A stretch of DNA of 64,000 bases from Pedobacter sp. ISL-64. GTDB lineage: Bacteria > Bacteroidota > Bacteroidia > Sphingobacteriales > Sphingobacteriaceae. The notes below the pieces were generated by a model. That model was not told the DNA's origin, ran no database searches, and saw nothing but the letters and a program-made list of their open reading frames with translations. Below, piece by piece: positions 26,197-34,304 of this stretch; within the stretch, counting starts at the first letter, position 1, and the number at the start of each line of letters is the position of its first letter. The stretch lies in the NCBI RefSeq assembly GCF_018613605.1, contig NZ_JAGGPU010000008.1, positions 62,001 through 126,000 on the forward strand, given 5' to 3'. The position numbers were made by a program, and so were the translations under genes.

Positions 26197-27984
26197 ATGA
26201 AGCATATACGTAATTTTTGCATTATTGCACATATTGACCATGGTAAAAGTACTTTGGCTGATAGGTTATTAGAATATACCGAGACAATTTCAAAGCGTGA
26301 GGCGCAGGCACAATTGCTCGATAACATGGATTTAGAGCGTGAGAGAGGCATAACAATTAAAAGTCATGCCATACAAATGAACTATAAAGTTGGTGATATT
26401 GAATATAATTTCAACCTGATTGATACACCTGGACACGTAGATTTTTCGTACGAAGTTTCGCGTTCCATTGCTGCCTGCGAGGGTGCATTACTTATCGTTG
26501 ATGCTTCGCAAGGTATTCAGGCACAGACCATTTCGAACTTATATTTAGCACTTGAACACGACCTTGAAATTATTCCGATTTTAAATAAAATGGATTTACC
26601 TGGGGCAATGCCCGAGGAAGTAAAAGACCAGATTATTGATTTAATCGGATGTAAACGAGAAGATATTATTCCTGCATCGGGTAAAACCGGAATGGGTATC
26701 CCTGATATTATCCAGGCCATTGTAGACCGCGTTCCAGCTCCGGTTGGTGATCCGGAAGCACCTTTGCAAGCTTTGATTTTCGACTCTGTTTTTAACTCAT
26801 TCAGGGGAATTATTGCTTATTATAAAGTAGTAAACGGCGAAATTAAAAAAGGCGACAAAGTAAAATTCATTAATACTGGCAAAGAATATCTGGCTGATGA
26901 GGTTGGAATTCTGAAACTGGATATGTCACCACGTAATGTTGTAAAAACCGGAGATGTGGGGTACATTATTTCTGGAATTAAAGAAGCCAGAGAGGTAAAA
27001 GTGGGTGATACGATTACAACTGTCACCAGACCATCGCTGGATTCTATTCAAGGTTTTGAAGAGGTGAAACCAATGGTTTTTGCAGGTATCTACCCTGTTG
27101 ATACGGATGAATTTGAGGAGCTGCGCGAAGCCATGCACAAGTTGCAGTTGAATGATGCGTCTATCGTTTTCGAACCTGAGAGTTCTGCAGCATTAGGCTT
27201 TGGTTTCCGTTGTGGTTTCTTAGGAATGCTGCATATGGAGATTATCCAAGAGCGTTTAGAACGCGAGTTCGATATGACTGTAATTACAACGGTTCCCAAC
27301 GTATCGTACATTGCACACACTACAAAAGGTGATGAGTTTATTGTAAATAACCCATCTGATTTGCCAGATCCAAGTAAATTGGATTCAGTTGAAGAGCCTT
27401 ACATTAAAGCAAATATTATTACCAAGGCTGACTTTGTTGGTCCAATAATGTCGCTTTGTATCCAAAAGCGGGGAGCGATTATTAATCAATCATATCTAAC
27501 ATCAGACAGGGTTGAGTTGGTTTTCGAAATGCCAATGGCCGAAATCGTATTTGACTTCTATGACAGGTTAAAAACACTTTCCAAGGGATACGCTTCGTTT
27601 GATTATCACCAAATTGGTTACCGCAAATCTGATTTGGTACGCCTTGATTTATTGTTAAACGATGAGCCTGTTGATGCGTTATCTTCACTGATTCACCGTA
27701 GCAATGCTTACGATTTTGGAAAGAAAATCTGTGAGAAATTAAGAGAGTTAATCCCTCGTCAACAATTCGAGATTAAAATACAGGCATCAATTGGTGCTAA
27801 AGTTATTGCCCGCGAAACATTGAGTGCTTTACGTAAAGATGTAACGGCTAAATGTTACGGTGGTGATATTTCCCGTAAGCGCAAGCTATTGGAGAAACAG
27901 AAAAAAGGTAAAAAACGTATGCGCCAGGTTGGAAACGTAGAGATTCCACAAAGTGCATTTATGGCGGTTTTGAAATTAGATTAA
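26197..27984 (+). CDS. lepA: Elongation factor 4 (LepA)
   Basis: 595 residues, standard length. GTPase domain with G1 [10 protein letters not shown]3 [12 protein letters not shown] and G4 NKMDLP; then domain II, EF-G-like domains III and V, and the LepA-specific C-terminal domain (ending ...[15 protein letters not shown]). It is a translational GTPase acting in initiation/ribosome biogenesis and in back-translocation under stress. The promoter sits directly before the ATG, which suggests a leaderless message. It runs toward folD with a 117-base spacer. Confidence 0.97.
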   Translation: MKHIRNFCIIAHIDHGKSTLADRLLEYTETISKREAQAQLLDNMDLERERGITIKSHAIQMNYKVGDIEYNFNLIDTPGHVDFSYEVSRSIAACEGALLIVDASQGIQAQTISNLYLALEHDLEIIPILNKMDLPGAMPEEVKDQIIDLIGCKREDIIPASGKTGMGIPDIIQAIVDRVPAPVGDPEAPLQALIFDSVFNSFRGIIAYYKVVNGEIKKGDKVKFINTGKEYLADEVGILKLDMSPRNVVKTGDVGYIISGIKEAREVKVGDTITTVTRPSLDSIQGFEEVKPMVFAGIYPVDTDEFEELREAMHKLQLNDASIVFEPESSAALGFGFRCGFLGMLHMEIIQERLEREFDMTVITTVPNVSYIAHTTKGDEFIVNNPSDLPDPSKLDSVEEPYIKANIITKADFVGPIMSLCIQKRGAIINQSYLTSDRVELVFEMPMAEIVFDFYDRLKTLSKGYASFDYHQIGYRKSDLVRLDLLLNDEPVDALSSLIHRSNAYDFGKKICEKLRELIPRQQFEIKIQASIGAKVIARETLSALRKDVTAKCYGGDISRKRKLLEKQKKGKKRMRQVGNVEIPQSAFMAVLKLD

Positions 27985-28101
27985 TACATAGTATCAAGAT
28001 GCCAGTATTAGGTATTAAGATAAAAATATAGTTAAAGCACAGTGATGATTGAGTTGACCATTGGTCTTGATACTTGATTCTCACTACTCGATACTTTTAG
28101 A
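27985..28101. repeat. Short-word spacer with inverted GTATCAAGA/TCTTGATAC
   Basis: Between lepA and folD. Words GTATCAAGA (27991-27999) and TCTTGATAC (28065-28073) are perfect inverted copies, with extra near copies GTATTAGGTATTAAGAT and CTTGATT / CTCGATAC around them. No coding potential. Same style as the spacers at 9620 and 34224. Confidence 0.5.
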
Positions 28102-28983
28102 ATGAAATTATTAGACGGTAAATACGTATCAGAAAAAGTTAAAGTTCAAATTGCAGAAGAAGCTGCCGAATTTTTACATAAAAGTGGTCGCAAGCCACAC
28201 CTAGTTGCTATTTTAGTTGGTAACGATGGAGGAAGCGAAACCTATGTGGCCAGTAAGATGAAAAACTGCGAAAAAGTCGGTTTTAAATCATCGTTACATA
28301 GATATGATAACTCAGTAACTGAAGCTGAATTATTGGCGAAAATTGAAGAAATTAACCAGGATGATGATGTAGACGGATTAATTGTTCAATTGCCTTTGCC
28401 AAAACACATTGATCCGGAGAAAGTTACCGAAAAGATCGATCACCGTAAAGATGTGGATGGTTTCCACCCGGTAAATTTGGGTAGAATGATGCGCAACCTG
28501 CCTTGCTTTATCCCAGCTACACCTTATGGTATTTTATTGATGCTGCAGGAATACAATATCGATACTACCGGAATGCACTGTGTGGTTGTTGGCCGGAGTA
28601 ACATTGTGGGTAGCCCAATGAGCATTTTAATGGCCCGCAATGCCAGCCCAGGCAATTGTACAGTAACACTTACCCATTCTCGCACAAAAGATTTAAAAGA
28701 ACAGGTTCTCCAAGCAGATATTGTGATTGCTGCTATTGGTAAAAAGAATTTTGTTACTGCCGATATGGTTAAACCTGGTGCCATTATTATCGATGTAGGT
28801 ATTAACCGCGAAACTTCTGCTGAAACCAAATCCGGCTTTAAGTTATATGGTGATGTGGATTTCGAAAGCGTAGCACCCAAAGCTTCTTACATTACGCCTG
28901 TTCCTGGTGGTGTGGGTTTAATGACTATTGTTGGTTTATTAAAAAACACGTTAGCATCAGCTAGAAAAGAGATATATTCTTAA
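28102..28983 (+). CDS. folD: Bifunctional methylenetetrahydrofolate dehydrogenase / cyclohydrolase
   Basis: 293 residues, standard. Catalytic Tyr and Lys in [28 protein letters not shown] and [12 protein letters not shown] mark the folate site; [17 protein letters not shown] is the NADP-binding loop; [11 protein letters not shown] near the C-terminus. It interconverts 5,10-methylene-, 5,10-methenyl- and 10-formyl-tetrahydrofolate in one-carbon metabolism, supplying purine synthesis. It is closed by a strong terminator. Confidence 0.97.
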   Translation: MKLLDGKYVSEKVKVQIAEEAAEFLHKSGRKPHLVAILVGNDGGSETYVASKMKNCEKVGFKSSLHRYDNSVTEAELLAKIEEINQDDDVDGLIVQLPLPKHIDPEKVTEKIDHRKDVDGFHPVNLGRMMRNLPCFIPATPYGILLMLQEYNIDTTGMHCVVVGRSNIVGSPMSILMARNASPGNCTVTLTHSRTKDLKEQVLQADIVIAAIGKKNFVTADMVKPGAIIIDVGINRETSAETKSGFKLYGDVDFESVAPKASYITPVPGGVGLMTIVGLLKNTLASARKEIYS

Positions 28984-29002
28984 GCTTAAAGACTAAAGAA
29001 GG

Positions 29003-29036
29003 AAAAGCGGTTCAAGAAGATTGAATCGCTTTTTTG
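29003..29036 (+). terminator. Terminator after folD
   Basis: Arms AAAAGCGGTTCAA / TTGAATCGCTTTT (29003-29015 and 29021-29033, one G-T pair), 5-base loop, then T run; 20 bases after the stop. Confidence 0.85.
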
Positions 29037-29158
29037 TTAATTGAAAAGTGGCTAGCCAATACCCAACATACAATAGCCAATTTGCTTTACCAATGAACTA
29101 ATGACTAATGAACCAATATAATACATCTATGTTCATCCTTTTAGGCTGTGGTTAAAAA

Positions 29159-29494
29159 TCAACTCCAAAGTTTACTCCACCAGCTTTCTTCAAAACCGAT
29201 ATAGAGGCCATCCTCTCGCAACTCAGTTGGATAGATATTGATATAATCACCTTGTCCCTCTGCTCCCCTTCCCGTGGTTAAACTGTATTCGTAACGATGG
29301 ATTGGACAAACCAGATGCCCGTTTTTGCACCAACCACCACTAAAATGACCGCCAGCATGCGGACAATGCGATTGGGTTGCGGTAATTTTGTCTTCATTGT
29401 TAATCAAACAAATTTGTTTTCCTGCAACTTCTATTGTTTTAATTGTATCAGGACGGGGAATTTGATTATTATTTAGCGCCTTAAACCACTTCAT
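29159..29494 (-). CDS. Rieske 2Fe-2S ferredoxin-like protein
   Basis: 111 residues from ATG 29494 (MKWFKALNNNQIPRPD). The Rieske cluster ligands are present in order: Cys-x-His in HCPHAGGH and Cys-x-x-His in LVCPIHRYEY, 16 residues between the two pairs. Soluble, no membrane anchor, so it is of the dioxygenase-ferredoxin / NirD-like class of small electron carriers. No oxygenase or reductase is adjacent and the partner is unknown. The frame is open six codons further upstream, but the ATG at 29494 is the natural start. Confidence 0.85.
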   Translation of the reverse strand: MKWFKALNNNQIPRPDTIKTIEVAGKQICLINNEDKITATQSHCPHAGGHFSGGWCKNGHLVCPIHRYEYSLTTGRGAEGQGDYINIYPTELREDGLYIGFEESWWSKLWS

Positions 29495-29601
29495 GCAGCT
29501 AAAATACGGCAAATAAATATCAGTCTTATTTCATCTTTACATTAAATTTCAAAAGAGGAACAGCATCACCATATTTTTTTAGGATATTTGCATCCTCAAA
29601 A

Positions 29602-30225
29602 ATGAAACAAGACATACCAGAAGACGGCACATTACTTCCTTTAATGGAAGAATTTTATACCATACAGGGCGAAGGATTTAATACTGGTAAAGCAGCTTAT
29701 TTTATCCGTTTAGGGGGCTGCGATGTAGGCTGCCATTGGTGCGATGTGAAAGAAAGCTGGGATGCCGAAATGCATCCACTTACGGCTTCGGATATAATTG
29801 TTGAAAACGCCGATAAATTTCCGGGTAAGGCTGTTGTAATTACTGGTGGCGAACCCTTGATTTATAACCTGGATTATTTAACCAACAAACTAAAAGAAAG
29901 AGGTATTCTTACCTTTATAGAAACATCTGGTGCCTACCCACTTTCTGGAAATTGGGACTGGATCTGTTTATCACCAAAGAAATTTAAAGCACCAAGACCA
30001 GATATTACACCTTTTGCGCACGAATTAAAAGTGATCGTTTTTAATAAAAGTGATTTTAAATGGGCTGAAGAATACGCGGCTATGGTGTCTCCTACCTGTA
30101 AATTATATCTGCAACCAGAATGGTCTAAATCAAAAGAAATTACACCATTGATTATTGATTATGTAATGGCAAACCCAAAATGGGAAATTTCTTTGCAAAC
30201 GCACAAATTTTTAAATATTCCTTAA
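29602..30225 (+). CDS. queE: 7-carboxy-7-deazaguanine synthase
   Basis: 207 residues. Radical SAM enzyme with the QueE-type cluster motif in GGCDVGCHWCDVKESW (Cys-x3-Cys-x2-Cys) preceded by EFYTIQGEGFNTGKAAYFIRLG. It converts 6-carboxy-tetrahydropterin to 7-carboxy-7-deazaguanine in the preQ0/queuosine pathway for tRNA modification. Other que genes are not in the window. The OmpA-family gene follows 37 bases later on the same strand. Confidence 0.93.
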   Translation: MKQDIPEDGTLLPLMEEFYTIQGEGFNTGKAAYFIRLGGCDVGCHWCDVKESWDAEMHPLTASDIIVENADKFPGKAVVITGGEPLIYNLDYLTNKLKERGILTFIETSGAYPLSGNWDWICLSPKKFKAPRPDITPFAHELKVIVFNKSDFKWAEEYAAMVSPTCKLYLQPEWSKSKEITPLIIDYVMANPKWEISLQTHKFLNIP

Positions 30226-30262
30226 AAACAATACATTAGCTTTATAACCAAATGTTAATGTA

Positions 30263-32149
30263 ATGAAATTTCGTTTAGGCCTCTTCTTTAGCATACTGAG
30301 TATTTATTGTTTTGGGCAAAGTTCCCTAAATAAAAAAGCACAGGTTTTTTTTGAAAAATCCGGCCCATTTATTGATAAATTAGATTATGCTGCTGCCGAA
30401 CAGGTATTAAAAAGTGCGGTTGAAGCTGATCCGTTATTTCAGAATGCCTACATTGTGCTTGCTGGCGTTTATAAAGCACAAAAAAAGTATGCTGAAGCCA
30501 AAGCCGCTTACGAAAAAGCCATATTGATCAATAAAATTGTAGCTCCGGCTGTAATTTATGGCTTGGCTGAAACCGAATTTGCGACTCAGGATTATTTAAA
30601 ATCGAAACAGCATTTTAGTGAATTTTTGATATTAGATTCTTCATCCGATAGAGCAAGAAGAGCAAAGAAATATCTTTTAGATTGTGATTTTGCTGCCATA
30701 ACAATCAATAAACCCGTAAAATATAGCCCAGCAAATTTAGGTGAAGGTGTAAATACAACAGATGCTGAATACTTTCCTGCAATAACAGCTGATGGCGAAA
30801 CCCTGGTTTTTACACGTCAGCTAAATGGTAATGAAGATTTTTGGACATCACAGGTTAAAAATAATAAATGGGATGCCGCTACTCCCTTATCCAGCAAAAT
30901 AAATACTATCAGATACAATGAAGGGGCCCAAACCATTTCGCCTGATGGGAAGTACCTTTTTTTTACGGGATGCAACCGACCAGATGGCCTAGGTAGGTGT
31001 GATATTTATGTTTCACACCGAGAAGGAAAAGATTGGGGCGAACCTTACAACGTTGGGAAGCCCGTTAATTCAGAATATTGGGAATCACAACCAGCAATCA
31101 GTCCTGACGGAAGAACTTTGTATTTTATAAGCAACAGACCAGGCGGATCTGGAGGTTATGATATCTGGAAAAGCAGTATTACCGATGAAGCCAAATGGGG
31201 ACCTGCCATTAATCTTGGGCCTGATATCAACACGGTCTATGATGAAAATACACCATTTTTACATGCTGATGGAAGAACTTTCTATTTTTCTTCTGATGGT
31301 TGGCCAGGTTTTGGAAACAAAGATATTTATTATAGTAGAATGGATAATGATGGCAAGTGGCAAAAGCCAGTTAATATCGGTTATCCGATCAATTCTTTCG
31401 AAGATGAAAGTGGTTTGGTAGTAAGTGCCGATGGAAATTTCGGATTGTTTTCTTCGAATTTAAAAGGAGGTTTTGGCTTACAGGATATTTATAGCTTTGG
31501 AATTCCTGAAGTAGCTAAACCGCTGAAGGTTTCTTATGTGAAAGGAATTGTAAGGGACCGAGATACTAAAAAAACGATCGAAAGTAATGTTCAGGTGGTT
31601 GATCTGAAAAGTAATAAAACTGTTTTCGACGATTATACTGATCCAGAAACTGGTCAGTTTTTAGCGGTAATGCCTGTTGGGAGTAATTATCTGTTTAATG
31701 TAAATGCCGAAGGTTACATGTTTTACTCTGAAAACTTTGAGCTCAAGGCAGGAGATATCAATAAACCTTACCAGATTGAAGTTTACATCGAAAAAATAAA
31801 GCAAGGTGGAAATGTAACCTTAAGAAACATTTTCTTTGATACCAATAAGTTTAATCTTTTGCCCGCCTCTATCCGTGAACTGGATTTGCTTATCGATTTT
31901 TTGCACCAAAACGAAAATGTACAGATTGAGATTCAGGGGCATACCGATAATGTGGGCGATGATAAGTTGAATGAAAAGTTGTCTTTTAACCGTGCCAATG
32001 CAGTTTACGAGTACCTGATCAAAAATAGTATTGATGCTAAAAGGCTTACCTTTAAGGGCTTTGGAGCAAGTAAACCGATCGCTGATAATAAAACGGAATC
32101 AGGTAGAAAAAACAATCGTAGAACATCGTTTGTAATTACTAAAATATAA
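30263..32149 (+). CDS. OmpA family protein with TPR and PD40 repeats
   Basis: 628 residues. Signal peptide MKFRLGLFFSILSIYCFGQ; TPR-like helices (about 30-150); WD40-like PD40 beta-propeller repeats (about 170-410, recurring S-P/A-D-G-x-x-L-x-F units such as ISPDGKYLFF and ISPDGRTLYFIS); a carboxypeptidase-regulatory-like domain (about 425-500); and a C-terminal OmpA peptidoglycan-binding domain (about 515-628, with QIEIQGHTDNVGDD and GRKNNRRTSFVI). It should sit in the periplasm/outer membrane and hold the peptidoglycan. This architecture is common in Bacteroidota, sometimes next to type IX secretion genes; none are here. Confidence 0.88.
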   Translation: MKFRLGLFFSILSIYCFGQSSLNKKAQVFFEKSGPFIDKLDYAAAEQVLKSAVEADPLFQNAYIVLAGVYKAQKKYAEAKAAYEKAILINKIVAPAVIYGLAETEFATQDYLKSKQHFSEFLILDSSSDRARRAKKYLLDCDFAAITINKPVKYSPANLGEGVNTTDAEYFPAITADGETLVFTRQLNGNEDFWTSQVKNNKWDAATPLSSKINTIRYNEGAQTISPDGKYLFFTGCNRPDGLGRCDIYVSHREGKDWGEPYNVGKPVNSEYWESQPAISPDGRTLYFISNRPGGSGGYDIWKSSITDEAKWGPAINLGPDINTVYDENTPFLHADGRTFYFSSDGWPGFGNKDIYYSRMDNDGKWQKPVNIGYPINSFEDESGLVVSADGNFGLFSSNLKGGFGLQDIYSFGIPEVAKPLKVSYVKGIVRDRDTKKTIESNVQVVDLKSNKTVFDDYTDPETGQFLAVMPVGSNYLFNVNAEGYMFYSENFELKAGDINKPYQIEVYIEKIKQGGNVTLRNIFFDTNKFNLLPASIRELDLLIDFLHQNENVQIEIQGHTDNVGDDKLNEKLSFNRANAVYEYLIKNSIDAKRLTFKGFGASKPIADNKTESGRKNNRRTSFVITKI

Positions 32150-32180
32150 ACATATAAAGTATTACTTAAAAAAACTCAAG

Positions 32181-32597
32181 ATGTCACAGCATTACGGAAA
32201 CCATAAGAGATTTTATCCACCTTTTCATTTTTTTACAATACCCTTAGCGGTTTTAGGATTAGGTTTTGCCATTTATTGTTGCATAGCCGTACCTACTATA
32301 ATTACGGGCTTGCTTGTGCTTGCATTTTTCCTGATTGCCATTATAGCTGTAATGGCCCGGATGTTTGCACTTAAGGCACAGGATAGAGCTGCAAGAGCCG
32401 AAGAAAAATTACGTTATTACATTCTTGCTGGTAAAGCACTTCCGAGTGAGCTGAGAATGGGGCAAATTATGGCTTTGCGTTTTGCTAGTGATGAAGAATT
32501 TATAGCCCTAGTTGATAAAACAGTGGTTGATAAGTTATCTCCCGATGAGATTAAGAAAGCCATTAAAAACTGGCGCGGAGACTATCATAGGATATAA
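32181..32597 (+). CDS. DUF6526 family membrane protein
   Basis: 138 residues. Begins with a short aromatic, basic segment (HYGNHKRFYPPFHFF), then two membrane helices (about 20-40 and 43-63), then a soluble helical C-terminal half. The start N-H-K-R-F/Y-Y-P-P-x-H-F is what I remember of DUF6526. Function unknown. It follows the OmpA gene by 31 bases, so probably the same transcript, and ends at a palindromic repeat. Confidence 0.7.
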   Translation: MSQHYGNHKRFYPPFHFFTIPLAVLGLGFAIYCCIAVPTIITGLLVLAFFLIAIIAVMARMFALKAQDRAARAEEKLRYYILAGKALPSELRMGQIMALRFASDEEFIALVDKTVVDKLSPDEIKKAIKNWRGDYHRI

Positions 32598-32605
32598 AAA
32601 AATAT

Positions 32606-32671
32606 CGTCTTGCTGGACTTGTTTCAGCATCTTCCGTTTGATAGAGACCCTGAAATAAATTCAGGGTGACG
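32606..32671. repeat. Intergenic palindromic repeat (CGTCA...TGACG family)
   Basis: 66 bases from CGTCTTGCTGGACTTG to CAGGGTGACG, with units TGCTGGACTTGTTTCAGCA (imperfect) and ACCCTGAAATAAATTCAGGGT. Between convergent genes, where it could act as a terminator for both. Confidence 0.8.
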
Positions 32672-32691
32672 CATGGAGTAAGCGATCTAGA

Positions 32692-33408
32692 TTAAAACTT
32701 CTTCCCTTTTAGCACCCTTATTTCTGAGCCTTCAGCTAAGAATACAGAATCAGGCTTAGCATCGTTTAAAAAAGAAAAATCATTTCCGTAGTTAATTCCA
32801 AAATCGACATCAATTTTATAATCTTTTACCGAATAAGTTTGCCAGCGCGGATGTTCAACACCGTATTCAGATGTTTTATTCGCTCCAATTTTAGTATAAC
32901 CCCAATAATGCTCTGTAATAAATTCTTCTTCGCTACCAATCCGTATTTCTTCTGCTTTTGAAGAAGAAATAAGTGAAAAATTATGCCAGGTTCGGTTCTT
33001 CCAGCGATAATCTACCTCAAGCTGATGTTCTTGTTCAATCCAAACATGTTTCATCGGAAATGTTTGATAATTCTCCTTATAAATGGTGTTGGCTACAAAG
33101 GTGATGGCAGGCTTGGGTACAAATTCTTTGATGAAAACTACTCCACGCTTCCAGGTACTGCCATCTTTAAATTTAACATAAAATCTTAAGTTAACCTCTT
33201 CGAAATTAGTGTGAAATGGAATATTAAAGCCTCGCAGCCTAACATCAACAAACATAAAGCCGACTAAACTCACATAATATTTACCATGCCAATCATCTAG
33301 TTCGGTTTGTGGAGGGAGGTATTTCGAAAGTATTTCTTTATCTACAGCATATTGTGCCAAAGCCAGTTTACGCCATTCTGCAGTAAGAAATACTTTCGGG
33401 CTAGTCAA
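32692..33408 (-). CDS. DUF2071 (YqjF-like) family protein
   Basis: 238 residues, soluble. Start region VFLTAEWRKLALAQYAVDKEIL, then LPPQTELDDWHGKYYVSLVG and NFEEVNLRFYVKF, match DUF2071, a family related to acetoacetate-decarboxylase-like folds with no settled function. The start codon is TTG, placed directly after the TAA of kdsA; no ATG or GTG is available before the conserved region. Tight spacing suggests translational coupling with kdsA. Confidence 0.78.
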   Translation of the reverse strand: MTSPKVFLTAEWRKLALAQYAVDKEILSKYLPPQTELDDWHGKYYVSLVGFMFVDVRLRGFNIPFHTNFEEVNLRFYVKFKDGSTWKRGVVFIKEFVPKPAITFVANTIYKENYQTFPMKHVWIEQEHQLEVDYRWKNRTWHNFSLISSSKAEEIRIGSEEEFITEHYWGYTKIGANKTSEYGVEHPRWQTYSVKDYKIDVDFGINYGNDFSFLNDAKPDSVFLAEGSEIRVLKGKKF

Positions 33409-33410
33409 AA

Positions 33411-34223
33411 TTAAAGTATAGCTTGTCTGATTCGGATCAGTTTGGTTAAAGTTTCTTCCAACAGGTCTAAATGTAACATATTGGCACCATCTGATTTTGC
33501 ATTTGCAGGATCAGGGTGTGTTTCAATAAATAAACCATCTGCTCCTACTGCAATTGCTGCTTTAGCGATAGTCGAAATCAATTCTGGCTTACCACCAGTA
33601 ACACCACTACTTTGATTAGGTTGTTGTAGGGAATGTGTGCAATCCATTACTACCGGAACGCCGAAACCCTGCATTTCGGGTAAACCACGGTAATCAACAA
33701 TCAGATCCTGATAACCAAAAGTATTACCTCTATCTGTTAAAATAACTTTGTTGTTTCCGGCTTCTTTTACTTTCTCAACGGCAAATTTCATAGAACCTGC
33801 AGAAAGGAACTGACCTTTTTTAACGTTTACTACTTTTCCAGTTTCGGCGGCAGCAATTAATAAATCAGTTTGGCGACATAAAAATGCAGGGATCTGCAAT
33901 ACATCTACATAAGCAGCTGCCATTGCGGCCTCACCACTTTCATGGATATCGGTAACTGTTGGCACACCAAATTCTCTACCAATCCTTTCTAAAATGCGCA
34001 AAGCTTTTTCATCACCAATGCCTGTAAAAGAACTTCCTTTGCTCCTATTTGCTTTTCGGTACGAACCTTTAAAAATATATGGGATCTGAAGTTTATCAGT
34101 AATTGTAATAATCTTTTCGGCAATTCTCATGGCAATATCCTCGCCTTCAATAGCGCATGGACCAGCCATTAAAAAGAAATTTCCCGAATCTGTATTTTTT
34201 AATTTATCTAAATAGTTAAGCAT
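33411..34223 (-). CDS. kdsA: 3-deoxy-8-phosphooctulonate synthase (Kdo-8-P synthase)
   Basis: 270 residues from ATG 34223. Visible: FFLMAGPCAIEGEDIA, FKGSYRKANRSKGSSFTG (PEP/arabinose-5-P site), VTDIHESGEA, and ILTDRGNTFGY. It condenses arabinose 5-phosphate with PEP to Kdo-8-phosphate for LPS. The frame extends 17 codons further to 34274, but those codons come from a short-word spacer and are not conserved sequence. Its substrate is made by the KdsD-like gene on the far side of recQ. Confidence 0.95.
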   Translation of the reverse strand: MLNYLDKLKNTDSGNFFLMAGPCAIEGEDIAMRIAEKIITITDKLQIPYIFKGSYRKANRSKGSSFTGIGDEKALRILERIGREFGVPTVTDIHESGEAAMAAAYVDVLQIPAFLCRQTDLLIAAAETGKVVNVKKGQFLSAGSMKFAVEKVKEAGNNKVILTDRGNTFGYQDLIVDYRGLPEMQGFGVPVVMDCTHSLQQPNQSSGVTGGKPELISTIAKAAIAVGADGLFIETHPDPANAKSDGANMLHLDLLEETLTKLIRIRQAIL

Positions 34224-34300
34224 AGTTGAGATCTGAGATATGAGACATGAGAGTGAGATCTGAGTTTGTCTCAAATCTAGCTTCTCCTATCTCACACCTA
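34224..34300. repeat. Short-word permutation spacer (GAGATCTGAGA words)
   Basis: Between recQ and kdsA. Built from repeated words GAGATCTGAGA, GATATGAGACATGAGA, GAGATCTGAG and their complements (TCTCAAATC, TATCTCACA). It creates a spurious N-terminal extension of kdsA. Not coding. Confidence 0.5.
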
Positions 34301-34304
34301 ATTT

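Noticed and set aside
33406..33413. TAATTTTG as the promoter of the DUF2071 gene
   Set aside because: It is formed by the kdsA stop codon plus the TTG start; initiation there would remove the start codon, so it is probably chance.
34224..34274. 17-residue N-terminal extension of KdsA
   Set aside because: It is encoded by a short-word repeat spacer; family members begin at the next Met.
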